Notes under the pieces: model-generated
What the model was told of the DNA's origin: nothing
Databases searched by the model: none
What the model saw: only the letters and a program-made list of their open reading frames with translations
Made by a program: the position numbers and the translations under genes
DNA from: CAXBGS01 sp963975425
GTDB lineage: Bacteria; Planctomycetota; Planctomycetia; Pirellulales; Pirellulaceae
DNA: 64,000 nt
Direction of reading: 5' to 3'
Assembly: GCA_963975425.1 (NCBI GenBank)
Contig: CAXBGS010000001.1
Span: forward strand, 248,001-312,000
Shown here: one piece after another, positions 17,610 through 26,754 of the stretch
Layout of the letters: each line of letters starts with the position of its first letter
Position numbering within the stretch: position 1 is the first letter of the stretch

Positions 17610-18399
17610 GCGTTTCCCTATCCGTTTTCGATGCCTGACCTTCGCGTTTTATACCAACCACCATGAAATGCCGCGGCATCGACTCAACGATAATATTGGA
17701 ATCGAAACCTGCCGCCGCTAGCTGTAAAACGACGTCGGATGGATCAAGTCGCATGGACTTGGGAGGGCCGACTTCGGCATCGGGTTGGTAATCGACGATC
17801 ACGAATCGTCCGCCCCGTTTCAAACTGGCGTGGACTTTCTTGGCATAAGACTCGCGTTCATTCATGTGATGCCATGTATCAAGAATCAGAACACCGTCGA
17901 CACTTTCGGCTTTCAATTCAGGATCGTGAAAACCGACTTTCTGAGGCACGATGGTCGCTGGGCCAAGATCGGGTGAGTGCTCTGTCAAATAGTCGATCAT
18001 CGCGGCCTCTGCGTCGATGGCGATGACTGCACCGGAGTCTCCGACGGCCTTGCTGAGGTGAGCAACCATGTATCCGGTGCCCGCACCGATGTCCGCAACT
18101 GTCATTCCGGACTCCAATTTCAAAGCCGCCAAAATTTCTTCCGGGTGCTGCCACTCGTCGCGAGATGGATCGTTCCACTTCGCTGCAAGTTTATCCGGGT
18201 CGGCAAACGCGTGTTGGTGGCCGTGATGTTGATGTTCTTTACTATGCACAGCGTCGTCCTCACGAGCTTGTTGCGGTTCGTTTACGGTAGTCGACGATTC
18301 GGTTTTCGTTTCAACTACCAAGGAATCTTGTTGTGAGCGACATCCAACAAAGCTGAACAGAATGGCGAATAGAAATGCTTGACGTGCGATAGTTTTCAT
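17599..18399 (-). CDS. lipoprotein-signal SAM methyltransferase (3 of 4)
   Basis: 266 residues from ATG 18399. A lipoprotein signal (FLFAILFSFVGC, lipobox cysteine near residue 21) is followed by a polar linker rich in histidine (HSKEHQHHGHQHAF). The methyltransferase domain has MTVADIGAGTGYMVAHLSKA, VIAIDAEA, GVLILDTWHHMNE and LKRGGRFVIVDYQP. Exported methyltransferase-like proteins of this type occur in planctomycetes. SAM is cytoplasmic, so the real reaction is unclear. The histidine-rich linker could bind metal. Confidence 0.75.
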   Translation of the reverse strand: MKTIARQAFLFAILFSFVGCRSQQDSLVVETKTESSTTVNEPQQAREDDAVHSKEHQHHGHQHAFADPDKLAAKWNDPSRDEWQHPEEILAALKLESGMTVADIGAGTGYMVAHLSKAVGDSGAVIAIDAEAAMIDYLTEHSPDLGPATIVPQKVGFHDPELKAESVDGVLILDTWHHMNERESYAKKVHASLKRGGRFVIVDYQPDAEVGPPKSMRLDPSDVVLQLAAAGFDSNIIVESMPRHFMVVGIKREGQASKTDRETHEQ

Positions 18400-18465
18400 T
18401 GGAACGATTTTCCAAATGGAGTGAGTCATGAAATGAGACCGTCAAATTGCAGAGCTGTGTCCACG

Positions 18466-18930
18466 TCATTCACAACCACACTCCCCCACGACTTGTTTCG
18501 TGGCAGCGTTGACTCGGTTGCCGAAATTGACCATACCGATGTTCAGAATCAGAGTCGCGAGCGCCTGTTCGTCGAAGTGACGTGCGGCGTCGTTCCAGAT
18601 TTCATCCGGAACTGGGTTGGTCCGATCAGACATGCGAGTCACCGCTTCGGCAAGCGCGAGTGCAGCTCGTTCAGAGTCGCTGAAACAAGGGGCTTCGCGC
18701 CAAGCGGCGACAGTAAACAGTCGATCGTCCGAGTCCGTTCCTTTTCGAGCCTCACGAGTGTGCATGTCTACGCAAACGCTACTTCCATTGATTTGGCTGA
18801 TTCTCAAGTTGATGAGATTCAACGTCGTTTGAGGTACTGCGTCGGATTGCTTGGTTGCCTTCGCCAGCTCCATAAGAGCTGGCATGACATCGGGTACAAC
18901 CATCATTGGGTTTTTCATTCGGGCTTGCAT
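18466..18930 (-). CDS. carboxymuconolactone decarboxylase (AhpD-like) family protein
   Basis: 154 residues from ATG 18930, with GGAG upstream. The alkylhydroperoxidase-D-like helix is clear: NLRISQINGSSVCVDMHTRE. In active members this reads INGCxxCxDMH; here the first cysteine of the CxxC pair is serine, so thiol peroxidase activity should be lost or altered. The rest matches the family (ERAALALAEAVTRMSD, then LATLILNIGMVNFGNRV). It lies next to a thioredoxin-reductase-like flavoprotein, a natural electron donor for an intact AhpD. Confidence 0.8.
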   Translation of the reverse strand: MQARMKNPMMVVPDVMPALMELAKATKQSDAVPQTTLNLINLRISQINGSSVCVDMHTREARKGTDSDDRLFTVAAWREAPCFSDSERAALALAEAVTRMSDRTNPVPDEIWNDAARHFDEQALATLILNIGMVNFGNRVNAATKQVVGECGCE

Positions 18931-18988
18931 TGAAATTCTCCGTGGTCGTTTGAATGTTCGTAAGCGTTGGATCGTTTGTTGTTCGTCG

Positions 18989-20041
18989 TCATTTGCTGGA
19001 CTGCGCGACGCCTTCCTTGACGAGCGATTTGTTCACCATGATCGCTGCCATCGAGCCGTCTGAAACAGCGGTTGCGACTTGGGGTGCTCCGAGAGATGCG
19101 TCACCGATGACGTACAGACCGGGAACATCCGCTGCTCCGAACTGATCCGTTTTAACTGCGTCAGTAAACATGCCTTTGATCGAAGTCAATTGACACCCAA
19201 GCTGTTTGAGGAGTTCGGAACGCTGAATCATAGGTGCTCGAATGAACATCGCTTCGACGTTGAGCGATTCGCCGTCCGTGAACACGATACCGGTCAGGCG
19301 TTCATTCATGCTCTCGACACGTTTGATCGGCTGCTCTTGAAGTTCGATGCCTCGTTCCTTGAGTAAGCCGCGGATTTCGTCGGTCAATTCCGTCGAGCCG
19401 TTGGAGCAATAGGTCAGACTCGTCGTCCAGCCCTTGAGTTCACTCCCCCAATCGACGGCTTGATTCGCACTTGCAATGTATGCCCAGCGTTGGTCACGAA
19501 CTTCCCAGCCATGGCAGTAGGGACAGTGATAGACGCCGATTCCCCACAAGTCGGCAAGACCAGCGATTTCGGGCAAGTCATCTTTCACGCCAGTCGCAAG
19601 AATTAACTTGCGAGTCGTGAACTGCTTACCGGCGCCGGTCTCAACTCTGAATCCTGTATCCAGTCTTTCTGCCTTGGCAATCGCAACGTCTTGGATTTCG
19701 ACGTCGTAAGGCTGGAGCTGCTCTCTCCCGATTTCGAGTAGCTCGTCAGGCCGAATTCCGTCGCGTGAAAAGAAGCCATGAACGGCTGGTGAAGTTCGAT
19801 TGCGAGGCTTCCCCGCGTCGCACAACAGTACTTTTCGGCAACACCGGCCAAGCACCAAAGCCGCACTCAAGCCTGAGGGACCGCCGCCAACAATGATTAC
19901 GTCATAGCAAAACTCGGGTGTTTTCAGGGCCGCTTCCTCAGCAAAACTGTTCGTCGTCGGAATCACCAGTCCAGCCGTAGCTGCCGCAGCCAACGTGATG
20001 GCTTCGCGGCGATCCAGTTCCATTTGCTTTTCGTTACGCAT
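18989..20041 (-). CDS. thioredoxin-reductase-like FAD/NAD(P) oxidoreductase, exported?
   Basis: 350 residues from ATG 20041, which overlaps the stop of the upstream methyltransferase (ATGCGTAA). The N-terminus has a twin-arginine-like leader (DRREAITLAAAATAGLVIPT). The FAD fold (YDVIIVGGGPSGLSAALVLG), the redox pair CPYCHGWEVRD and the C-terminal GLYVIGDASLGAPQVATAVS place it in the pyridine-nucleotide disulfide oxidoreductase family close to thioredoxin reductase. If the leader works, the enzyme acts outside the cytoplasm. It probably handles thiol redox with its operon partners. Confidence 0.8.
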   Translation of the reverse strand: MRNEKQMELDRREAITLAAAATAGLVIPTTNSFAEEAALKTPEFCYDVIIVGGGPSGLSAALVLGRCCRKVLLCDAGKPRNRTSPAVHGFFSRDGIRPDELLEIGREQLQPYDVEIQDVAIAKAERLDTGFRVETGAGKQFTTRKLILATGVKDDLPEIAGLADLWGIGVYHCPYCHGWEVRDQRWAYIASANQAVDWGSELKGWTTSLTYCSNGSTELTDEIRGLLKERGIELQEQPIKRVESMNERLTGIVFTDGESLNVEAMFIRAPMIQRSELLKQLGCQLTSIKGMFTDAVKTDQFGAADVPGLYVIGDASLGAPQVATAVSDGSMAAIMVNKSLVKEGVAQSSK

Positions 20042-20732
20042 ACGCCACCCAACCTCGAAACGTGAATCCCGTGTAAAACAAGCTGACGACAGAGAAGCCG
20101 GCATCTCGCAACATTGCCTCATCTTCGTCAGGCGAAAGGATTGTCAACTGCGAGTCGATGGCATCGCGGGCCTGATATGCTTCTTCCGGTTCGATTCCCG
20201 AACTGATTGCAAAGGCCGCATAGCGCGAAAGCCACTTTGCTCGGTCGCCATTGTCTTGAGGAAAACTCAGATGAGTCGCAACGAAAGGAGCACCCGGCTT
20301 TAGTCGCCGGTAGATTTCTCTGAGCATCTTCTGCCGCTGTTCGATTTCGACGAAGTGCATCGTCAGAATGCAAGTCGCTCCGTCAAATGGTCCTTCGGGT
20401 GCAATATCAACTTCGCCTTCGTGCAGTTGAACACGATTCAGATTCGAAGAGCCGAGTGTTTGTTCGGCCAGCTTTAGCATTTCCGCTGACGGGTCGACGC
20501 CATCGAATGTCCAGCCCGTGTGAGCGTCTGCGAACACCTTCAATTCCAGTCCGCCGCCTGCGCCAAGAACAAGAACTCGACCGTCATTCGGCACCTTTTC
20601 CGCCAGCAGCAGCATCGCCAAACGCTGCATGTCCTCGAAACCGGGAACCATGCGTTTGGGAGCCTCGGCGTATCGAGCGACCGATTCCGGGTCATCGAAC
20701 GCAGCCGCAGCAATATCATTGCCTTCACTCAT
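20034..20732 (-). CDS. class I SAM-dependent methyltransferase (4 of 4)
   Basis: 232 residues from ATG 20732, whose first bases overlap the Rrf2 gene's stop (ATGAGTGA). Motif I GRVLVLGAGGGLELKVFADA, motif II FDGVDPSAEML, then FDGATCILTMHFVE and LKPGAPFVATHLS. Second gene of the Rrf2 operon. I know the pairing of an Rrf2 regulator, a methyltransferase and a TrxR-like protein as a recurrent redox-stress cassette; the substrate is unknown. Confidence 0.8.
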   Translation of the reverse strand: MSEGNDIAAAAFDDPESVARYAEAPKRMVPGFEDMQRLAMLLLAEKVPNDGRVLVLGAGGGLELKVFADAHTGWTFDGVDPSAEMLKLAEQTLGSSNLNRVQLHEGEVDIAPEGPFDGATCILTMHFVEIEQRQKMLREIYRRLKPGAPFVATHLSFPQDNGDRAKWLSRYAAFAISSGIEPEEAYQARDAIDSQLTILSPDEDEAMLRDAGFSVVSLFYTGFTFRGWVAYA

Positions 20733-21183
20733 GATTGTGTTTCTTTGATTTGCGGCCACGTGCCTTGATGCGTTTGTGGCAATCGGCACTCAACGATCCA
20801 AGCGTGACTTCACCGAGTCGTGCAAGCAACAGCTCTTCGGCCTCATCGAAAGTCTGCTGTAATGCAGCGTTGACCGATTGCTCAACGAGACAATCCGGCG
20901 ACTCGGACCGATTACCGATCGCCAGCAGAGAAGGACTTCCGACCGCTTCATAGATGTCGAACAACGTCACATCACCAAAGTCACAAGCCAGCGACCAACC
21001 GCCGCCATGCCCTTTTACCGATTCCACATAGCCACGCTCACGCAACCCAGCCATCGTTCGCCGCACGACGACCGGGTTGGTTTCCATCATCTTCGCCAAC
21101 TCTTCCGACGTAACCGGCCCGTCCCGTTCCGCCATGTGCAGAAGGATGTGTAGAACCCCAGAAAGTTTGCTGCCACGCCTCAT
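20725..21183 (-). CDS. Rrf2-family transcriptional regulator
   Basis: 152 residues from ATG 21183. The winged helix is typical of Rrf2 (SGVLHILLHMAERDGPVTSE, then LAKMMETNPVVVRRTMAGLR and ERGYVESVKGHGGGWSLA). The three closely spaced cysteines used by IscR/NsrR for an Fe-S cluster are not present in the usual loop (only SPDCLVEQ), so it may sense something else. As first gene of the operon it probably controls its own expression and that of the genes down to 15947. Confidence 0.8.
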   Translation of the reverse strand: MRRGSKLSGVLHILLHMAERDGPVTSEELAKMMETNPVVVRRTMAGLRERGYVESVKGHGGGWSLACDFGDVTLFDIYEAVGSPSLLAIGNRSESPDCLVEQSVNAALQQTFDEAEELLLARLGEVTLGSLSADCHKRIKARGRKSKKHNHE

Positions 21184-21414
21184 GTAACTAATGATATTAC
21201 GTGAAGTGTGCAACGTCAAGAGGATGCCCTCTAACGCCGTCGTGATTCCTCAAAGGGTCTAACGACTCGTCGCGTTTGCATGTCGATCGCGGTTTGGAAT
21301 TGAACCACTTTCGCGGTCAGTGTCAGCCACCAAATTTCACTCGCTCCCAATACGCTCTTCACGCTTTGGAACCCATAACTTCCCTATAGGCCAGACGTTA
21401 GTGCGCGGCCGCTA

Positions 21415-21434
21415 CGGTTGCCGCGCGGCAACCG
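21415..21434. repeat. perfect 20-bp palindrome
   Basis: CGGTTGCCGC followed directly by GCGGCAACCG, in the 350-base gap between the Rrf2 gene and an IS4 relic. No loop, so a protein-binding or recombination site is likelier than a terminator. Nothing else is recognised in 21184-21535. Confidence 0.6.
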
Positions 21435-21535
21435 CAGCGGTTTCACCGGTCGGCCACTCCGCCAAAGTGGTACAAAATGAAACCGCTAGCGAAACGTTTG
21501 CAGAAGAATTTTGTGTGGTGATTGCTTTTTCCCAC

Positions 21536-21745
21536 CTATTTTCGAGCTTTTTTGACCTCACGGATATTGGGATCCACTTCAGGCGCCAGTGAGATCACGA
21601 CGACAATGCGAGCAATCGGAAACCCGATACCAGTTTTCTGGGCGGGATTTTTTAGGTAGGCGACTTGGTTCCTTAGCACGCGAGGCATTATGAAAGTCGA
21701 GCCATCGACGAGCTTGGCGTGCCAGCCCCCGCGACTAGTCGACAA
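21536..21745 (-). pseudogene. IS4-family transposase fragment
   Basis: WHAKLVDGSTFIMPRVLRNQ, then NPAQKTGIGFPIARIVVVIS is the catalytic-D region of IS4-type transposases (LVDGTTxxMPDTPxNQxxYPQ...QKPGxGFP). The flanking domains are missing or unreadable. Up to about 21860 on the same strand there are weak out-of-frame traces of the same gene. Confidence 0.6.
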
Positions 21746-22236
21746 AGGCCTCTGTTCAAGAAGCCGTGGGGCTGAAGAAGAATTGACGACCGCTTGGCGT
21801 CAGAGAGATGTTGATCTTGGGAAACGCTTCGGTTCAGGCTGCCTGTTCTTACACCTTGTCGGACTGCTGTTCACAATTGGTGCTCACCGAATGTCGTTTA
21901 CCTTATCGGTGGACAAAGTATCGGAAGAGAGAACAAATCGCGGCCAAACACCAATTCAAACCTATGGTTGAATCCGACTTAGTCGAGGACACCACTAACC
22001 CGAATTCAACTTTCAAAGTGAATTCCGCAAACCGTTGTAATTCAACGAGTTACGAAAATGACTTCCGATACGCCCCCGCTGCGTAGCCCCTAAAACCGCA
22101 AGTCAGGTGCCGTTTTCGGCCAATTCGGGCGTCGAAAGCGAAGAAGTCAATCTCGCTGTTTCCCCGTGTTTGCACGAAAATGCCCGACGCAGACTAAGCC
22201 GCGGCGGGCATAAGAAACGGGAGGTTGATTTTGCTG
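21746..22236. other. no gene recognised
   Basis: Probably decayed transposase sequence at the left, then about 350 bases in which I see no motif. It ends at the stop of the serine recombinase. Confidence 0.4.
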
Positions 22237-24729
22237 TTAAGCCGCGTCAGTGTCGGGCTGCGTACGACCGCCATTAGCGGTCTCGCCGGACTTTGCGTTG
22301 CCACGTCGTTGGCGGACATCAGAGATATCACGTCCATGGTCGGCTGCATCTTTATCCAACGCCAGTTTCAACCCGCGCGGGCTGTACCCCAGTTCCTTAG
22401 CGATGTCCTTAATCAACTTACCTTCATCGAGCATCAACTGGGCACGAGCGAGCTTTTGCTGGCGCCGAACCGTTGCATTTGGGACCGGCAGGCAACGCAT
22501 TTCATGCCACCATTTGATTGCCTTCGCCACATTGAAATCATTTGTTTTCAACCGACGCGCGATCTCCAGGTTAGAAAGACCGGACTTCATTAACTCTACC
22601 ACTTCGTTTGCGATCATATTGTAAAGCGGCGTTTTCGACTGCTTCTTGTCGAGCCGTTTTCGCCGCGATTTGTTGTTTGGACGCGCCAGGCCACGAGTGT
22701 CATGCCAATGCTGAATCAGCTTGGTCACGTAAGGAGGAATGCAGCCCATCTGCTTGGCAATGTCCACGTGCAGCAGCCCCTGATCCCAAAGCCGCTTTGC
22801 TGTTTCAGATTGCTCATCAATCAACTTCGGTTTCTTGAAGTCGATCACGACGTCCCGAGCAGTTTTTGACTCGACGATCCGCAATCCCGTCATACGTTCG
22901 ACCGCAAACGCGACTGCATCGACCTGAAAGCGAGCTTGGAGGTGACCTTTGGATTTCGTTCTCTCACCCATTTGATGCAATGCGAGGATCCCGCCGGTGA
23001 GGTCGTCGACAACACGTCGACCATTGCGAAGTTTAGTTTCATCGGTAGTGGTCAGGCACAAGCGTAATTGCTCGCGCGTCGATTCGAGAAACTCGATGAC
23101 CGTGTCGCGATTCGGAACTCGATCAGTGGCTGTCATCGCCGCTTCGACGGATCGCAGCCTTGCGAGTAACTCATTTTGGTCACAACGTAGATCCTTCAAA
23201 ACCGCCTCCGTGCGAAGTTGCTCCTCGGGAGTGATGCCGGGATTACGGCGGTTGAATTCAATCGTCGAACCCAATGTCTTCAATTGAGCTTGCATCACTT
23301 GCAGTGATTCAGGGTTTGCTTGATTCAAGGAAGTCGATTCCCGCTTGCAAGTGTCAATGATCGAACAGACCAAGTCCTCTGTCGGCTCGAGCCACTCAAT
23401 CAATGTCTCGCAGGTGAGGCGCAGTGCCAACTCTCTATTCAAATGAGTGAATAGCGGACGTTCATACGCCTCGACAAACCGACACGTGGGGCACAGCAAG
23501 ACGCACCCTTTGGCTCCGCCGACAACAAGTTTGCGTTGATGAGCCGGGCATAGAAAGAGCTGTCGAAGGAAGTTCGGGCTTGCCTTGCGTTCGCCCCGCT
23601 TTGGCTTTCTGCCCGACTCGCCATGTTCATCATTGAGTCGCTGTTGCGCTGTGTACCAGCAGTCGTCAGGAACAATCCTCAACTCTTCAAACTGTCCCTC
23701 TTTTAATGCAGCATTTCGCGGGACTTGGACCGGGTAGTCCTTTTTGCTCAACCACTTCGTCTCCTTTGCCCCATATCGCCACCGTCCGCGATACTCGGCA
23801 TTCTCGAGATGCCTGATAACCGTCGCACGGGTCCAGAGACCGGTGGTGGACTTTTCCGGCGCAGGTGCATCTGGGTCGGAATTGAGCCGTCGCGCGATCG
23901 CGGGGATGCTCAATCCTTCGACCACATACCAGTAGTACATCCGAACGATCCACCGTGCAGTTTCCGGATCGATCACAATCTTGCGACGTGGGCGTTGCCG
24001 TCGAGTGAATTCTCCTTCCACGATCTCACCGGTGAAGCCGAGCGAAAGCGAACCATGCACCATCCGCCTAACGAACAGACCTTCTTGCGAAGCCTGAATA
24101 TGAGCAACCGACAGACGAACTTGTGCCTCATCATTGGAGGCGAGTGAATGCAAGAGTGTTCGCCACTGGTCACCTTCGTGCGTATCAATGCCTGACTTCA
24201 CAAAGATTCCCCGAATGCCACGTTCCACCAGTTCCTCTTCGACGAATTGCAGAGTCCGGTAAGTTCGGCGATACAATCGCGACGTTGCAAACGCCATCAC
24301 TGTCTGGACTTTGTTGTCCGCTACCAGTCTCTTTAAAGCGATCAACCCTGGACGACGTTCCTTGCAGCCACGCGTGGCGATATCGAAGCACACGTATTCC
24401 CTTGGAATGAAAATCATTTTCCGGACCGCATCTTCCAGGATCACACGAATTTGGTCGATGATCGAATCCTGGAACCGCGATGAGTGACGGGCATACAAGC
24501 CACCGATACTCACGGCGTCCTTCCGCTTCATCACCTTATAGTAGGCATCCAATAGCTGGTCGATCTCATCCAAATACTTCTGATACAACTCTTCCTTCTC
24601 GCGACGCATGTCATCTTTTGTGCGAAGTCGTTTGGGTCGTTTAGGACGCCCCTCTGCCTTGGCCGAAGCCTGTTCGTCAAATTCCTGTTGCAAATTTTCA
24701 AGTGCCGAAGCAATCGGTTTGGACTGCAT
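22237..24729 (-). CDS. large serine recombinase
   Basis: 830 residues from ATG 24729, with GGAG upstream. After about 75 polar residues comes the resolvase/invertase domain: IGGLYARHSSRFQDSIIDQI (nucleophilic serine), VMAFATSRLYRRTYRTLQFV and RGIRGIFVKSGIDT. Then the recombinase domain (YYWYVVEGLSIPAIARRLNS, WTRATVIRHLENAEYRGRWR), a zinc ribbon (FLCPAHQRKLVVGGAKGCVL with LCPTC), a coiled coil, and several C-terminal HTH-like repeats (LHVDIAKQMGCIPPYVTKLI and LSNLEIARRLKTNDFNVAKA). The extra HTH repeats make it longer than usual. It is a candidate mover of the adjacent defence island. Confidence 0.85.
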   Translation of the reverse strand: MQSKPIASALENLQQEFDEQASAKAEGRPKRPKRLRTKDDMRREKEELYQKYLDEIDQLLDAYYKVMKRKDAVSIGGLYARHSSRFQDSIIDQIRVILEDAVRKMIFIPREYVCFDIATRGCKERRPGLIALKRLVADNKVQTVMAFATSRLYRRTYRTLQFVEEELVERGIRGIFVKSGIDTHEGDQWRTLLHSLASNDEAQVRLSVAHIQASQEGLFVRRMVHGSLSLGFTGEIVEGEFTRRQRPRRKIVIDPETARWIVRMYYWYVVEGLSIPAIARRLNSDPDAPAPEKSTTGLWTRATVIRHLENAEYRGRWRYGAKETKWLSKKDYPVQVPRNAALKEGQFEELRIVPDDCWYTAQQRLNDEHGESGRKPKRGERKASPNFLRQLFLCPAHQRKLVVGGAKGCVLLCPTCRFVEAYERPLFTHLNRELALRLTCETLIEWLEPTEDLVCSIIDTCKRESTSLNQANPESLQVMQAQLKTLGSTIEFNRRNPGITPEEQLRTEAVLKDLRCDQNELLARLRSVEAAMTATDRVPNRDTVIEFLESTREQLRLCLTTTDETKLRNGRRVVDDLTGGILALHQMGERTKSKGHLQARFQVDAVAFAVERMTGLRIVESKTARDVVIDFKKPKLIDEQSETAKRLWDQGLLHVDIAKQMGCIPPYVTKLIQHWHDTRGLARPNNKSRRKRLDKKQSKTPLYNMIANEVVELMKSGLSNLEIARRLKTNDFNVAKAIKWWHEMRCLPVPNATVRRQQKLARAQLMLDEGKLIKDIAKELGYSPRGLKLALDKDAADHGRDISDVRQRRGNAKSGETANGGRTQPDTDAA

Positions 24730-24829
24730 GTTCGTGTCTCCGTGATCTTCTTGATACACGGCCTGCTGCAGAATGCTCGCTAGCGTCCACAAGGCCGCAG
24801 CGTTGCAAGCCGAGGCCGGAGCGTAGAAG

Positions 24830-24867
24830 GCGATTGTCGCATTTCGGTCGCGTCATGCGACAATCGC
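24830..24867. promoter_or_regulatory. 13-bp-arm palindrome upstream of recombinase (operator or crossover site)
   Basis: GCGATTGTCGCAT, 12 bases, ATGCGACAATCGC. It lies about 100 bases upstream of the recombinase start. The same core TGTCGCAT-N12-ATGCGACA recurs at 26295-26322 in opposite orientation, with GACGCGAC also shared in the centre. Confidence 0.6.
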
Positions 24868-24884
24868 GAAATTGCACGGTTTCT

Positions 24885-26258
24885 CTATTTTGCCTTGGAC
24901 GATATTTCATTCAGATTCCCGAATCCGTCGTCCTGCAAAAAGATCACGTTGCTTGAATCTAGCTGGAGCTTGTAGCCCAATTTTGTTGAGGTTTCGATGA
25001 TCATGTCCAGCTGCGATCCCTCACCGAGCAATTGCGCAAGCCGATTTCGACGAGATCGAAAAGCTTTTTCTGAGCACTGCGACAGAACTTCGCGGTCAAT
25101 CGCGTTCCCCGCGTTCTGTGCAAGTTTCAAAATTAGATCCCAGGATTTCGAGTGATTATCCCAAATTGCGTCACATGCCGGTTGGCCATTGAACCAAACT
25201 TCCCTTGGTTCTCGATCGACAAGCACAAGCTTAGCTCGAAGAACTGCATCAGCGATGATCTCGCGAGGATCATCAATCACGTCAAAAAACTTGCTCATTT
25301 CTTGCAATGAGTACGCGATGTGGCGGATGACGGAGGGGTCGCAAAGAGATTCCTGAACCGGTGGCGTCAACACGATAATGCCGCTCGGATCTCGTACTTG
25401 GTCTTGCACTGTGCCGCGACGCCTAACCCAACTACGAATGATAGTTCCACCGACATTCCACCAACTGTCGTCGCCACCAAACCAATCGAGTCGTGGATTG
25501 GCTGAGTACGCGGAATAGACGAGCGTCAGTGCGGTCGCTGCCTCTCGTTGTCTTTGCTTCTCTGGAGGCTGGCAGACTGAAATGAGCTTCTCAACCGCCT
25601 GATCCAATTCGATCTGACGGCTCAAGACTCGGCTCAGTGCGTTAAAGCGTTCACTATTCCCAGGTCCAGACGGAACGATCGACGTCGCTGAACTAACGAT
25701 CGGTTTTAGAGCCGAAACCCAGTAGTCCACTCGGTTGAGAAGTAAGCGAGTGACATAGTCGCCCAACGGAAGTTGAACATCCCTGCCACGAAAGGCCTTC
25801 GTATGCTTGAAATTTAGCTTTGTCGTGTCGAGGTGCAGGTCTTGCGTTGGATGAAAAAAGTCCTGAGTGCAGACGAGATCAAACCAAGGCTTCTTGGCAA
25901 TGTACTGTGCGGTTTCTCGGTGCAATGTCGCGAACCCAGATACCGTTTCATCGACTTGTGGCGCCTCGTTCTCCGCGACATCAATGAGTGTCGCGATTCC
26001 CGCAGCCAAGTCGACCAACTTGCGTTCGACGTCAACGACCAACCTTCGCTCATCGGTCTTCGCGGAAGGGGAAAGGTGATTCACAGACCAAAGAACGGTC
26101 GATTGGAAGCGCTTACTTTCGCCAAGCTGTTCAACCACCGGACACACCTCCGTCGTCAACCACTGCTCGACTCGATCAGACAGTTCAGCGTTCAGGTTTA
26201 CGTTTAGTCCGGGGGCCAAGCTCTCAAATCCTTGGAGTGCAATATGCAACTGGTTCAT
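24885..26258 (-). CDS. hypothetical protein, recombinase-linked
   Basis: 457 residues from ATG 26258. No family recognised. It looks soluble and mostly helical. Noticeable features are WWNVGGTIIRSWVRRRGTVQ in the middle and a C-terminal section (KAFRSRRNRLAQLLGEGSQL, then TSTKLGYKLQLDSSNVIFLQ) that reads like a winged helix with a beta-hairpin wing. It sits between the two TGTCGCAT palindromes, upstream of the serine recombinase and in the same direction, so a regulator or recombination accessory is the most natural guess. Confidence 0.55.
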   Translation of the reverse strand: MNQLHIALQGFESLAPGLNVNLNAELSDRVEQWLTTEVCPVVEQLGESKRFQSTVLWSVNHLSPSAKTDERRLVVDVERKLVDLAAGIATLIDVAENEAPQVDETVSGFATLHRETAQYIAKKPWFDLVCTQDFFHPTQDLHLDTTKLNFKHTKAFRGRDVQLPLGDYVTRLLLNRVDYWVSALKPIVSSATSIVPSGPGNSERFNALSRVLSRQIELDQAVEKLISVCQPPEKQRQREAATALTLVYSAYSANPRLDWFGGDDSWWNVGGTIIRSWVRRRGTVQDQVRDPSGIIVLTPPVQESLCDPSVIRHIAYSLQEMSKFFDVIDDPREIIADAVLRAKLVLVDREPREVWFNGQPACDAIWDNHSKSWDLILKLAQNAGNAIDREVLSQCSEKAFRSRRNRLAQLLGEGSQLDMIIETSTKLGYKLQLDSSNVIFLQDDGFGNLNEISSKAK

Positions 26259-26294
26259 GGGCGACTTAAAGCTTGTTTTTAAGAAAATCTGATT

Positions 26295-26322
26295 TGTCGC
26301 ATGACGCGACGGCCATGCGACA
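26295..26322. promoter_or_regulatory. palindrome TGTCGCAT-N12-ATGCGACA (second copy)
   Basis: Located between the divergent 24885-26258 and 26380-26685 genes, 8-bp arms. The central GACGCGAC matches the reverse complement of the first copy. A further half-site TTTGTCGC follows near 26335. Probably the operator of the divergent pair. Confidence 0.6.
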
Positions 26323-26379
26323 GGGGATCGCTAATTTGTCGCGAAACAGACCGACAAGGACGTTTCGACGGACAAATCC

Positions 26380-26685
26380 ATGCCACCAGAACTACTCAGC
26401 ACTCACGACGCGGCAGTGCGACTCGGCATCAGCCCGCTGACGCTTTACGACTGGCTTTCGCAGTCGGACGCCGGCAACTTCGTTATCCGAGGTAAGGACA
26501 CAACGATCCATTATTTCCAAGGCGGACGCAAAGGCCAAGGACGGATCAAGATCGCCGAGTCCGAGGTGCATCGCCTTTTGTCGTTAATGGCGGCCAGCCC
26601 GCGCAGGCCCCGCACCAAGAAAAATCCGCTGCCTAAGAAATCACTACAGCACATCACCGCCAAACCAGGACGCCCAGAGGATTAA
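26380..26685 (+). CDS. excisionase/MerR-like helix-turn-helix protein
   Basis: 101 residues from ATG 26380. LLSTHDAAVRLGISPLTLYD then WLSQSD is a canonical HTH_17 (excisionase-type) motif, followed by a beta strand (TIHYFQGGRKGQGRIKIAES) and a basic tail (RRPRTKKNPLPKKS). It is divergent from the 24885-26258 gene with a shared palindrome. A recombination directionality factor for the serine recombinase is plausible but unproven. Confidence 0.65.
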   Translation: MPPELLSTHDAAVRLGISPLTLYDWLSQSDAGNFVIRGKDTTIHYFQGGRKGQGRIKIAESEVHRLLSLMAASPRRPRTKKNPLPKKSLQHITAKPGRPED

Positions 26686-26754
26686 GCGGTTATGTGACAC
26701 GACGAAAACCTTGGCGGTAAGGGCCACTCGCGCGGCAACGCGACGCCCACCAAG

